Part shown: positions 1 through 5,986 of the stretch, piece after piece | How positions within the stretch are numbered: the first letter of the stretch is position 1 | Layout: each line of letters opens with the position of its first letter | DNA from: an uncultured Oscillospiraceae bacterium | Lineage (GTDB): Bacteria; Bacillota; Clostridia; Oscillospirales; Oscillospiraceae | Assembly: GCA_934565615.1 (NCBI GenBank) | Contig: CAKTIH010000089.1 | Location: 1-9,424 of the forward strand | Direction: 5' to 3' | DNA: 9,424 nucleotides | Notes under the pieces: model-generated | Told to the model about the DNA's origin: nothing | The model's input: the letters and a program-made list of their open reading frames with translations, nothing else | The model's database searches: none | Position numbers and translations under genes: made by a program

Positions 1-233
1 GCTTCGATCTGCACGTTCACCACTCCGAACGGCAGTTTCGGTGCAGCCTCAAAGCTAAAGTACCGACCATTCCTCGCGCAGTTTGTAAGCGGTACTTCCA
101 TGCCCATGAGCTTTGCGCTGCCGTGAAACTCCGTGTCACTGCCGAGCGTAAGGAGTGCAATTATCTTTATCCACCCCATCGGGGACTTTATTTGCACATC
201 GAATCTGTAATCATTTCCGCATTTGAATTCCAT
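1..233 (-). CDS. Small beta-rich hypothetical protein, C-terminus outside window
   Basis: This is an open frame entering from the left edge and read on the minus strand; 77 codons are visible and the C-terminus is missing. It begins MEFKCGNDYRFDVQIKSPMG and looks like alternating short beta strands with Gly turns and no signal peptide. ATG at 233 is preferred over the in-frame ATG at 239 because the AGAGG at 243-247 lies 9 nt before 233 but only 3 nt before 239. The ribosome site overlaps the end of the upstream amidohydrolase frame (stop at 249-251), so the two genes are probably co-transcribed. By eye it resembles the small protein at 1213-1533: a Tyr start, Ser-(Met/Leu)-Gly, Leu/Thr strands and a Gly-x(3)-Leu-x-Gly turn. 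I recall similar small proteins in gut Clostridia, but no function is known to me. Confidence 0.6.
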   Translation of the reverse strand, partial: MEFKCGNDYRFDVQIKSPMGWIKIIALLTLGSDTEFHGSAKLMGMEVPLTNCARNGRYFSFEAAPKLPFGVVNVQIE

Positions 234-248
234 CGTCATTTACCTCTT

Positions 249-1226
249 TCAAGCGTTGATATGTATTTTTTCGTTGAGCCCGGGCAGGAGAGCAAGCGCG
301 TTGTCCGTGAACATGAGCTGTTTCTGCCGCTCAGTGAGCTTTTCTGTATTCTCCAGTGCCTCGGCTTGACCGACGCAGGCGGATATGTCCGTGTACGGCG
401 TGTCACTGCCATAGAGCAGGTGGCTCTCGTCCACATTCTTCAGCAGCAGCTCTACCTGCTTCTGTTCGGAGAAGCCCGCTGTGTCGTAGTACACGTGCGC
501 CATGTCCTCCATAATGTCGGCGCGGCGGTCGGGATCGGCAAAGCGCAGCATCAGCGCAAAGCTCTCAAAACGGTCAGCGAGTATGGGCAGGAAAGCACCC
601 GCGTGGGGGAGCACCCATTTTATATCCGGGTACTTCGTGAAAGTGTCGTTCTGCACCATGTTGATAAAGGTGCGCGTCGTCTCGACGAAGTACTCAAACG
701 CAGGCAGCGGTATTTCCTCATTTACGTCCGGGATGCTGACAGCCGGGTGTGTCGGGTGCATGATGACAAGCGCACCGCATGCATTCAGCTCCTCCATCAG
801 TTCGTCAAGCCGGCGGTCGCCGAGGTAGACTCCGCCGTAATTTGTGACCAATCCGACGCCGGATGCGCCAAGCTCATCGAGCGCATAGCGCGCTTCAAAG
901 ATGCTGCTGTGTACATGCGGCAGCGGCAGTGTCGCCATGAAGCCTAAATTACCGGGAGCGTGGGATACGATCTCCGCGCCCTCCTCGTTTATCCGCCGCG
1001 CAAGCTAACGCGAGCGGAACTTGTTCCCGGTATAGATGCTCGGTGAGGAGAGCGTCAGCAGCGCATAGCCTATTCCCAGTTCCTCCATCGCTTCCTGCTG
1101 CCACTGTTCATCCCAGTCCGGTGTCGGGAAGCCGTCCGGACAGTACAGCCCCTCGTCCTCAAGGAACTGCCGGTAAGCATTCGGCAGGTAATGCGCCTGA
1201 AAGTCTATCTTGTTATTGAATCTCAT
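249..1226 (-). pseudogene. Amidohydrolase (ACMSD-like, Amidohydro_2) with in-frame TAG
   Basis: This is a metal-dependent TIM-barrel hydrolase/decarboxylase of the Amidohydro_2 group, which includes aminocarboxymuconate-semialdehyde decarboxylase and resorcylate decarboxylases. The frame starts at ATG 1226, with GGAG 9 nt upstream, and runs to TGA at 249-251. It spans 325 positions, the usual family length, but codon 74 is TAG (1005-1007). Homology continues in the same frame on both sides: residues 66-73 TGNKFRSR, then LARRINEEGAEIV and the family motif GFMATLPLPHV. Metal-site residues visible after the stop are His157 (MHPTHP), His208 (LPHAGAFLP) and Asp275 (YGSDTPYTD). The N-terminal metal motif, normally HxH, reads Gln10-Ala-His12 in DFQAHYLP, so the first ligand is also lost. 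The start overlaps the 1213-1533 gene by 14 nt. An independent restart at ATG 938 would lack the first barrel strand and the HxH. It is most likely a recent pseudogene; the substrate is unknown. Confidence 0.85.
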
Positions 1227-1533
1227 CCTGTTCAGCTCCAGTCTTTGATTTTTTCGTGCCGCGCAGCTTCATTACCGCGCTTCCAGCGTCGACGGTGCCG
1301 GTAAGCGTCTCCCTGGCAAGGCAGATAACCGAGCGGCATTTCAGCGTGCTCATCAGTGTGGACAGCTCATGCCGCAGATAGAGCACCCCGCCGCGGTTCT
1401 CGCAGGTCACGGCGTTGTCAAAGCCGACGAGGCTTATCCTGCCGCGCACATGGCCGTCCGCACTGTCTATCGTCAGCGTCCCATGCCGCTCGCCGAGCTG
1501 GCTGTCAAGCACAATGTCATAGCTTTCCGCCAT
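1213..1533 (-). CDS. Small beta-rich hypothetical protein (106 aa)
   Basis: This intact frame of 106 residues begins MAESYDIVLDSQLGERHGTL and ends with a Lys-rich, then acidic tail. The start at ATG 1533 is fixed by a perfect AGGAGG (1542-1547 on the minus strand) 8 nt upstream; a longer frame to 1587 has no such site. The pattern of short strands with Gly turns (GTLTI, GRISLVG, GGVLYL, TLTGTV, KLRGT) suggests a small beta barrel or sandwich. There is no signal peptide or membrane segment and I recognise no catalytic motif. It is the first gene of the minus-strand unit: its stop overlaps the amidohydrolase start by 14 nt, and a related small protein follows that enzyme. It is divergent from the TetR gene and probably under its control. 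Its role is unknown; a carrier, binding or accessory protein for the amidohydrolase is only a guess from position. Confidence 0.75.
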   Translation of the reverse strand: MAESYDIVLDSQLGERHGTLTIDSADGHVRGRISLVGFDNAVTCENRGGVLYLRHELSTLMSTLKCRSVICLARETLTGTVDAGSAVMKLRGTKKSKTGAEQDEIQ

Positions 1534-1558
1534 AGTTTCCGCCTCCTTTTCCTGATAG

Positions 1559-1587
1559 AAGATAGCTCTCGCTGAATCAGAAAACAA
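1559..1587 (-). promoter_or_regulatory. Possible sigma-A promoter for the minus-strand unit
   Basis: On the minus strand TTGTTT (1582-1587) and TATCTT (1559-1564) are separated by 17 bp, placing transcription start near 1552, just ahead of the AGGAGG of the 1213-1533 gene. Both hexamers are weak matches (3/6 and 4/6). It is listed because the position and spacing are right and one arm of the large dyad sits immediately upstream. Confidence 0.3.
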
Positions 1588-1588
1588 C

Positions 1589-1640
1589 GGTCAAACCGCC
1601 CCGTGCCGTCAGAAATCTGACAACATGGGGCGGTTTGACC
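1589..1640. promoter_or_regulatory. Nested inverted repeat, probable TetR operator
   Basis: A perfect 14-bp inverted repeat, GGTCAAACCGCCCC at 1589-1602 and its complement at 1627-1640, encloses a second palindrome GTCAGA-AA-TCTGAC at 1608-1621. It lies between two divergent genes, a TetR regulator and a small-protein/amidohydrolase unit, where a TetR dimer would be expected to bind. A terminator is not needed here because neither flanking gene ends in this gap, and there is no T-run. The inner palindrome has the usual 14-bp size of a TetR operator; the outer arms may be a second site or a cruciform. Confidence 0.6.
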
Positions 1641-1654
1641 AGCAGAAATTTAAC

Positions 1655-1683
1655 TCGAAATTTTCTCTTTTCTGTGTTATACT
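1655..1683 (+). promoter_or_regulatory. Probable extended -10 promoter for the TetR gene
   Basis: TATACT at 1678-1683 is preceded by TGT (1675-1677), giving an extended -10 element; a weak -35 TCGAAA (1655-1660, 4/6) lies 17 bp upstream. Transcription would start near 1690, about 14 nt before the GTG start of the regulator. The dyad at 1589-1640 lies directly upstream. Confidence 0.45.
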
Positions 1684-1703
1684 CGGCGTATGGAGGGATG
1701 ACC

Positions 1704-2297
1704 GTGGATAAACGCACTTACACCGTTTCCGACCAGACGAAACACGCTCTGGCCGGGGCACTCAAAACACTCATGGCGCAGAAGCCTTTTGACAAGATAA
1801 CCATCCATGATATAACCGAACTCTGCGGCATCCGCAGGCAGCACTTTTATTATCACTTTGAGGACGTCTACGATCTGCTGCGCTGGATGTTTCAGGAAGA
1901 GGCCGTCTCCCTGCTGCACCAGCACGAGGGAGCACTGCTCTGGCAGGACGGGCTGCTGCAGCTCTTTCATTATATCGACGCTAACCGTGCCGTCTGTCTC
2001 TGAGCGCTCAACTCTGTCGGGCGTGATTGTCTCAAACGCTTCTTCGAGGGTGATATCCATGCGGTGATCTATCGCGCTGCCGAGCAGATCGGTGAGCAGA
2101 TAGGCGTGCTCGACACGCCGTACGCCGACGTTGAGATGATAACTCATTTCTATGTTGTCTCTACTGCCGGGCTTGTAGAGAGCTGGCTCATCGGCGAGAT
2201 AGATAAGACCCCGGAGGAGATAGTCACGTTTCTGGATCAGGTGATCCGGGACCATACGCGCGGCGCAAAGCTGCGGTTTGAAGAGCGGGGGAGATAG
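1704..2297 (+). pseudogene. TetR/AcrR-family regulator (DhaS-like) with in-frame TGA
   Basis: This is a transcriptional regulator of about 197 positions, interrupted at codon 100 by TGA (2001-2003). The start is GTG 1704: GGAGG at 1692-1696 lies 7 nt before it, while the in-frame ATG at 1698 is only 1 nt from that site. The N-terminal domain has a TetR helix-turn-helix around residues 32-60 (ITIHDITELCGIRRQHFYYH), a form typical of the DhaS/YfiR-like subgroup. After the stop the same frame continues with family-like sequence (ALNSVGRDCLKRFF, then a helical C-domain with THFYVVSTAGLVESWLIG and a TPEEIV-type end), with no frame change. The second half has its own ATG at 2064 but no DNA-binding domain. 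The truncated first half keeps DNA binding but lacks most of the ligand/dimer domain. It probably once controlled the divergent amidohydrolase unit through the 1589-1640 dyad. Confidence 0.8.
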
Positions 2298-2444
2298 GGG
2301 CGAGCCACAGCACATCCTCCGTTGCACATTTTAAGTCCCGGACTATAAAAACAAAATCGAAGAAAAATAAGGCGCGTTCAAAGCGGATACATGAGAAAGC
2401 GGCAGTTTCTTCACGAATATGAAAAATTTACATCTTCTTTTTAT

Positions 2445-2473
2445 GAATATAGAAAACCTGAGTGCAGAAGATA
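2445..2473 (+). promoter_or_regulatory. Weak candidate sigma-G promoter for the spore-protein gene
   Basis: GAATA at 2445-2449 fits the sigma-G -35 consensus GHATR. Seventeen bp later GAAGATA (2467-2473) is a partial match to the -10 consensus CATNHTA. Spore-protein genes of this class are normally sigma-G dependent, which is the main reason to list it. The 220-bp gap from 2298 to 2517 otherwise holds only AT-rich sequence, including a 30-bp-spaced repeat of GAATAT (2415 and 2445). Confidence 0.22.
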
Positions 2474-2517
2474 AGCACGGGCAACGAACCCAAAACATCA
2501 AAAAGGAGATGCAAACT

Positions 2518-2718
2518 ATGTCTACCAATACCAGTAATCATCTTGTCAACCCCGCAGCCCGTGAGGCAATGGATAAGTTCAAGATGGAAGCCGCTGCTGA
2601 AGTCGGCGTCAACCTCAAGAACGGTTACAACGGCGAGCTCACCAGCCGTCAGGCCGGTTCCGTCGGCGGCCAGATGGTCAAGAAGATGATCGAGGCTTAC
2701 GAGAACGGCATGAAGTAA
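2518..2718 (+). CDS. Alpha/beta-type small acid-soluble spore protein
   Basis: This 66-residue protein saturates and protects DNA in the dormant spore core and is degraded by the GPR protease at germination. The family signature is clear: NPAAREAMDKFKMEAAAEVG near residues 10-30, with the GPR-type cleavage region at the Glu-Ala-Ala-Ala-Glu stretch, then NLKNGYNGELTSRQAGSVGG and the C-terminal MVKKMIEAYE helix that contacts DNA. The Ser-Arg-x(2)-Gly-Ser-Val-Gly-Gly core is the most diagnostic part. Length and composition (no Cys, many Ala/Gly/Asn) are normal for the class. ATG 2518 is chosen because GGAG (2505-2508) lies 9 nt upstream; the in-frame ATG at 2509 abuts that site. It is a single-gene unit closed by a strong terminator. 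I would expect forespore expression under sigma-G, but the promoter is not obvious. Confidence 0.95.
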   Translation: MSTNTSNHLVNPAAREAMDKFKMEAAAEVGVNLKNGYNGELTSRQAGSVGGQMVKKMIEAYENGMK

Positions 2719-2744
2719 GCTTGAAAAAGCTTGACTTTATACAG

Positions 2745-2777
2745 AATTGCGGAGCGGCTCTGCTGCTCCGCAATTTT
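2745..2777 (+). terminator. Rho-independent terminator after the spore-protein gene
   Basis: A perfect 11-bp stem (AATTGCGGAGC at 2745-2755, complement at 2765-2775) with a 9-nt loop is followed by a short T-rich tail (2774-2777, then GTT). It starts 26 nt after the stop codon and separates the spore-protein gene from the ATPase operon. Confidence 0.88.
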
Positions 2778-2802
2778 GTTATATTCAATAAGTTGCAATT
2801 TG

Positions 2803-2831
2803 TTGACAAAATCGGGTCAAGGATGTATCAT
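2803..2831 (+). promoter_or_regulatory. Sigma-A promoter of the ATPase operon
   Basis: A consensus TTGACA (2803-2808) is followed after 17 bp by TATCAT (2826-2831, 5/6 to TATAAT). Transcription would begin near 2838, giving a leader of about 50 nt before the ATPase start at 2888. The promoter lies just after the spore-protein terminator, so the two units are transcribed independently. Confidence 0.8.
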
Positions 2832-2887
2832 GTAGCTTGAGAAGAATTAGTTAGGTATTACCATCTATTGACAAGGACGGATGCGTT

Positions 2888-4852
2888 ATGGGAAAGCATG
2901 TTTCCGAGCAGAGCCGACATCTGAAAACAAAAGACGAACCGCAGGAATTCCCTGAGATCGATGAGATCGACGAGGAGAGCCGCGGTGCGAAAAAGGCAAA
3001 ACGCGGCTTTGCCGACTGCGGCTCCATAAGCTTCGGCGGTATAGCGCCGGCCGCGTTCTCGGCGGTGCTGCTGGCAGCGCTGTCGTTCCTCCCGGCAGAG
3101 GGCTGGATGAAGTGCGTCGCGTTCCTTATTCCGTTTGTCCTTGCGGGCTTTGCCGTACTGATGGACGCCATAGATAAGCTTATAGAACGGAAATATTTTG
3201 AAGCGGAGCAGATAACGCTCATCGCGGCCATTGCGGCGTTTGCGATAGGCTTTTATACGGAGGCCGTGCTGCTGCTGATCCTTTTCCGCGCGGTGCGTCT
3301 GCTGGAAACCTTTGTCAGTGAACGCTGCGGCGCGGCGCTCAAGGCGTTGCCGGAAATAAAGCCCGACACGGCAAATGTGGAAACTGCCGAGGGTGTGCTG
3401 AATGTCGAACCGGACTATGTGAATGTCGGCGATATTATTCAGGTCCCGGCAGGGGAGCGTATACCGCTTGACGGTATCATTGTCGAAGGTGTGACAACGG
3501 TGGACACCTCCGCGATATCCGGGCAAGCGCGCCCGTGGGACGTCGCGGCCGGGTACAAGGTGTATTCCGGGTGCACAAACGTCACGGCTCCGATAAGGGT
3601 ACGCGTTACAAAGAGCTTCGAGCAGTCGACTGCAGCGCGGCTCGTGCGTATGTCCGAGAAAGCGGCGCAGTTCAGTTCGAGTCAAGAGAGCTTTATACGT
3701 AAGTTTATCTCTATATACACGCCGTCCATGCTGGCGCTGGCGCTGGTGCTGGCGGTTGTTGTGCCGATGTTCAATGCCGAATGGCTTGAGATGCTGCGCA
3801 GAGCCGCGATAGTTCTCATCTGCGCGTGTCCATCGGCGGCGGTGCTCTCGGTTTCGTTTGCGTACATAAAGAGCATAGGAGCTGCCGCGAAGCTCGGCAT
3901 ATTCGTAAAGGGCGAGGACTGCATAGAGTCTATGGCGATAGCAGAAACTATGGTGTTCGACAAGACCGGGACTATAACGGAAGGGCGCTATGTTATAACC
4001 GACGTTTTCCCGGTGAATATGACAGAGCGTGAGTTACTCACGACCGCCGCTTCCGCCGAGGTTTTCTCGCGGCATCCGATAGCTTATGCGCTGCGCGAGG
4101 CTGTGGGCATCAGGAGCGCGAATGACATGAAGGTAACGCAGGTCGAGGAGATACCCGGAAGGGGAGTCAGCGCCATTGTCGGGGACGCGCTGGTCTATGT
4201 CGGAAACACCGCGCTGCTTGAGGAGCATGGCATAAGCTGTGAGCTGCCCAGCCGCAGCGGCGCGGCGATACATGTGGCCGTCGACGGAAAATACTGCGGA
4301 CACATACTTGTTGCCGACAGAATACGCAGCGGAGCCTTTGACGCGCTTGAGAGCCTGCGCGTTCAGGGGATAAAGAAAATGGTGCTGCTCACCGGTGACG
4401 TGCTCTCAGTAGCACGGCCGCTTGCATCAAAGCTCAACTTTGACATGCTGCGCGCGGAGCTCAAGCCCGAAGATAAGCTCTCGGCGCTGGCATATTTGAT
4501 GTCGAACAAGGGCAGCAAATCAAGCGTTGCCTTTGTCGGAGACGGATATAACGACCGGGCGCTTATGGAGAGAGTAGATGTCGGGATCGCAATGGGAGCG
4601 CTCGGCTCGGAGGCTGCGTTCATGTCGGCGGATGTGCTGGTGATGGACAGAGATATCAGAAAGCTCCCGAAAGCAATCGGCATCTCAAAGCTTGCCTCGC
4701 ATATTTCTCTGGAAAATATAGCCGTTGGGATATGCGTAAATCTCACTGCCGCCGTACTCGGCGCAGCCGGTATACTTTCGGTCACAGCAGCGGTCATAGC
4801 ATGCTTTGCCGTTTCGGCGGCTATGCTTGTAAACACATTAAGACTCAAATGA
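2888..4852 (+). CDS. P1B-like P-type ATPase with altered actuator and metal motifs
   Basis: A membrane ATPase of 654 residues with the layout of heavy-metal (P1B) pumps. A charged cytoplasmic N-tail (1-48) has no CxxC metal domain. Hydrophobic segments follow near 52-70, 76-95, 108-120, 122-137, 279-296, 304-325 and 605-650. The phosphorylation loop is intact: DKTGT with Asp358, His396-Pro397 in the nucleotide domain, TGD at 502-504 and GDGYND at 551-556. Two motifs are not normal. The actuator TGE reads Ser211-Gly-Gln213, so the Glu that drives dephosphorylation is Gln. The membrane CPC motif reads Cys314-Pro-Ser316, with an extra Cys312. The M8 ending (VIACFAVSAAMLVNTLRL) lacks the Asp of the zinc-pump ADxG motif. 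The start is supported by AAGGACGG 8 nt upstream. It is first in an operon with a nitroreductase (13-nt gap) and a HAD phosphatase. The fold is certain; a working metal exporter is doubtful. Confidence 0.88.
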   Translation: MGKHVSEQSRHLKTKDEPQEFPEIDEIDEESRGAKKAKRGFADCGSISFGGIAPAAFSAVLLAALSFLPAEGWMKCVAFLIPFVLAGFAVLMDAIDKLIERKYFEAEQITLIAAIAAFAIGFYTEAVLLLILFRAVRLLETFVSERCGAALKALPEIKPDTANVETAEGVLNVEPDYVNVGDIIQVPAGERIPLDGIIVEGVTTVDTSAISGQARPWDVAAGYKVYSGCTNVTAPIRVRVTKSFEQSTAARLVRMSEKAAQFSSSQESFIRKFISIYTPSMLALALVLAVVVPMFNAEWLEMLRRAAIVLICACPSAAVLSVSFAYIKSIGAAAKLGIFVKGEDCIESMAIAETMVFDKTGTITEGRYVITDVFPVNMTERELLTTAASAEVFSRHPIAYALREAVGIRSANDMKVTQVEEIPGRGVSAIVGDALVYVGNTALLEEHGISCELPSRSGAAIHVAVDGKYCGHILVADRIRSGAFDALESLRVQGIKKMVLLTGDVLSVARPLASKLNFDMLRAELKPEDKLSALAYLMSNKGSKSSVAFVGDGYNDRALMERVDVGIAMGALGSEAAFMSADVLVMDRDIRKLPKAIGISKLASHISLENIAVGICVNLTAAVLGAAGILSVTAAVIACFAVSAAMLVNTLRLK

Positions 4853-4865
4853 AAGGACAGGGCAT

Positions 4866-5384
4866 ATGAAGGACGGATTGAATGCGCTGTACGAGCGCCG
4901 CAGCGTCAGAAAATATAAGAGCGAACAGATAAGCGACAGCGAGCTTGAGCAGATACTCAAAGCGGGGTTGTGTGCACCGAGCGCTATGAACAGGCAGCCG
5001 GCAATTATAATCGCCGTGCAGGATAAGGACACGATCGCTTACATGTCAAAGCTCAACGCGCAGGTCATGGGGACGGGCGGAGATCCGTTCTACGGCGCGC
5101 CGACTGTGCTTGTTGTGCTGGCAGAGGCGGATAACGCAAACGCCATAAAGGACGGAAGCCTCGTGCTCGGTAATCTGATGAACGCAGCATCCGCGCTTGG
5201 CATCGGCTCCTGCTGGGTAAATCGCGCGCAGGAGGTTTTCGCATCGGCAGAGGGAAAAGCGCTGCTTGAAAAGTGGGGAGTGCAGGGAGATTACATCGGC
5301 ATCGGCAACTGCATCCTCGGCTATCCCGCGGAAACGCCGACAGCGAAACCGGTAAAGGAAAACCGCCTTTATTATGTACGGTGA
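4866..5384 (+). CDS. Nitroreductase-family FMN flavoprotein
   Basis: A 172-residue cytoplasmic oxidoreductase of the nitroreductase fold, which binds FMN as a dimer and uses NAD(P)H to reduce nitro, quinone or enone groups. Family marks are Arg11-Arg-Ser-Val-Arg-Lys-Tyr (phosphate binding) near the start, APSAMNRQP (residues 37-45) with the conserved Asn, the DGSLVLGNLMNAASALGIGS helix region (97-115) and the C-terminal GYPAETPTAKPVKENRLYY stretch. The length is at the short end of the family and complete. The start ATG 4866 follows AAAGGACAGGG with good spacing. It sits 13 nt after the ATPase stop and 6 nt before the HAD gene, so the three are probably one transcript. The physiological substrate cannot be read from the sequence; a link to redox stress or to the ATPase is only contextual. 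Confidence 0.9.
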   Translation: MKDGLNALYERRSVRKYKSEQISDSELEQILKAGLCAPSAMNRQPAIIIAVQDKDTIAYMSKLNAQVMGTGGDPFYGAPTVLVVLAEADNANAIKDGSLVLGNLMNAASALGIGSCWVNRAQEVFASAEGKALLEKWGVQGDYIGIGNCILGYPAETPTAKPVKENRLYYVR

Positions 5385-5390
5385 CGCATA

Positions 5391-5954
5391 TTGAATACCT
5401 ACGATTTTGACAAGACGATATTCTATCCTGACAGTTCGGTCACGTTCATAAAACACTGCTTCAAAAAATATCCGGGGATAATGCTGAAGAATTTCCCCGG
5501 GGTAATACCGTCGGCTATCGCTTATGCGGTAAAGGGCGGGAGCGCTGCAAAGCTGAAGGAAAGGCTCTTTGCGTTTCTGAAGGACATTCCGGATATCGAC
5601 AGCGAAGTAGAGCGCTTCTGGGCAGAGCATAAGGACGGGATCGGCGAATGGTACCTCAGGCAGAAAAAGAATGATGACGTGATAATTTCTGCGTCACCGG
5701 AGTTCTTGCTTGAACCGGTATGCCGCGAGTTCGGCGTCGATCTCATCGGCACAAGAATGGATAAGCACAGCGGGAATATAGACGGCGAAAACTGCCACGG
5801 CAAGGAGAAGGTACGCCGCTTTTATGAGCGCTATCCTGACGGACATTCCGACGAGTTCTATTCTGACTCAATGTCCGACCTGCCTATGGCGGAAATTTCG
5901 GGCAAGGCATTTATGCTCAAGAAGCACGCAATATCACCGTGGCCAAATAAATAA
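5391..5954 (+). CDS. HAD-superfamily phosphatase, phosphoserine phosphatase-like (subfamily IB)
   Basis: A 187-residue Mg-dependent phosphohydrolase. The four HAD motifs are present: the nucleophile/acid pair Asp5-Phe-Asp7 in YDFDKT, Ser100 in VIISASPEF, a Lys in CHGKEKVRRF (Lys138 or Lys140), and Asp159/Asp163 in FYSDSMSDLPM. The helical cap between residues 15 and 95 places it in the subfamily IB group with phosphoserine phosphatase-like proteins, but the true substrate is open. The start is TTG 5391, which puts the DFDKT motif at its usual position near the N-terminus. No good ribosome site precedes it; the nitroreductase stop is 6 nt upstream, so translation is probably coupled. It is the last gene of the ATPase operon. 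No terminator lies between its stop and the next promoter. Confidence 0.88.
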   Translation: MNTYDFDKTIFYPDSSVTFIKHCFKKYPGIMLKNFPGVIPSAIAYAVKGGSAAKLKERLFAFLKDIPDIDSEVERFWAEHKDGIGEWYLRQKKNDDVIISASPEFLLEPVCREFGVDLIGTRMDKHSGNIDGENCHGKEKVRRFYERYPDGHSDEFYSDSMSDLPMAEISGKAFMLKKHAISPWPNK

Positions 5955-5957
5955 GGC

Positions 5958-5986
5958 TTGACGCGTAAACGTCAGTTTACTATAAT
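5958..5986 (+). promoter_or_regulatory. Strong sigma-A promoter of the TetR-methyltransferase gene
   Basis: TTGACG (5958-5963) and a perfect TATAAT (5981-5986) are separated by exactly 17 bp. The whole spacer from 5965 on is occupied by one operator-like palindrome, and the predicted start near 5993 falls inside its mirror copy. The promoter begins within 4 nt of the previous gene's stop. Confidence 0.9.

Noticed and set aside
249..938. Treating 249-938 and 1005-1226 as two separate genes
   Set aside because: They are in the same frame and together give one full-length amidohydrolase; the ATG at 938 is an internal Met in the family motif GFMATLP.
123..947. Long plus-strand open frame of 274 codons opposite the amidohydrolase
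   Set aside because: It is the antisense shadow of a GC-rich coding frame; the minus strand carries recognisable amidohydrolase motifs and ribosome sites, while this frame has no recognisable domain and is rich in Arg/His/Val.
1635..1703. Earlier start (TTG 1635 or ATG 1698) for the TetR gene
   Set aside because: The region upstream of 1690 contains the operator arm and promoter; ATG 1698 is 1 nt from GGAGG, whereas GTG 1704 has 7-nt spacing.
1005..2003. Pyrrolysine or selenocysteine insertion at the internal TAG and TGA
   Set aside because: Two different stops are involved, neither lies at a known Pyl or Sec site of its family, no SECIS-like hairpin is apparent just after the TGA, and the amidohydrolase also lacks a metal ligand.
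2858..3685. Antisense 275-codon frame opposite the ATPase start
   Set aside because: It mirrors the ATPase coding frame, has an Arg/His-rich composition and no recognisable domain.
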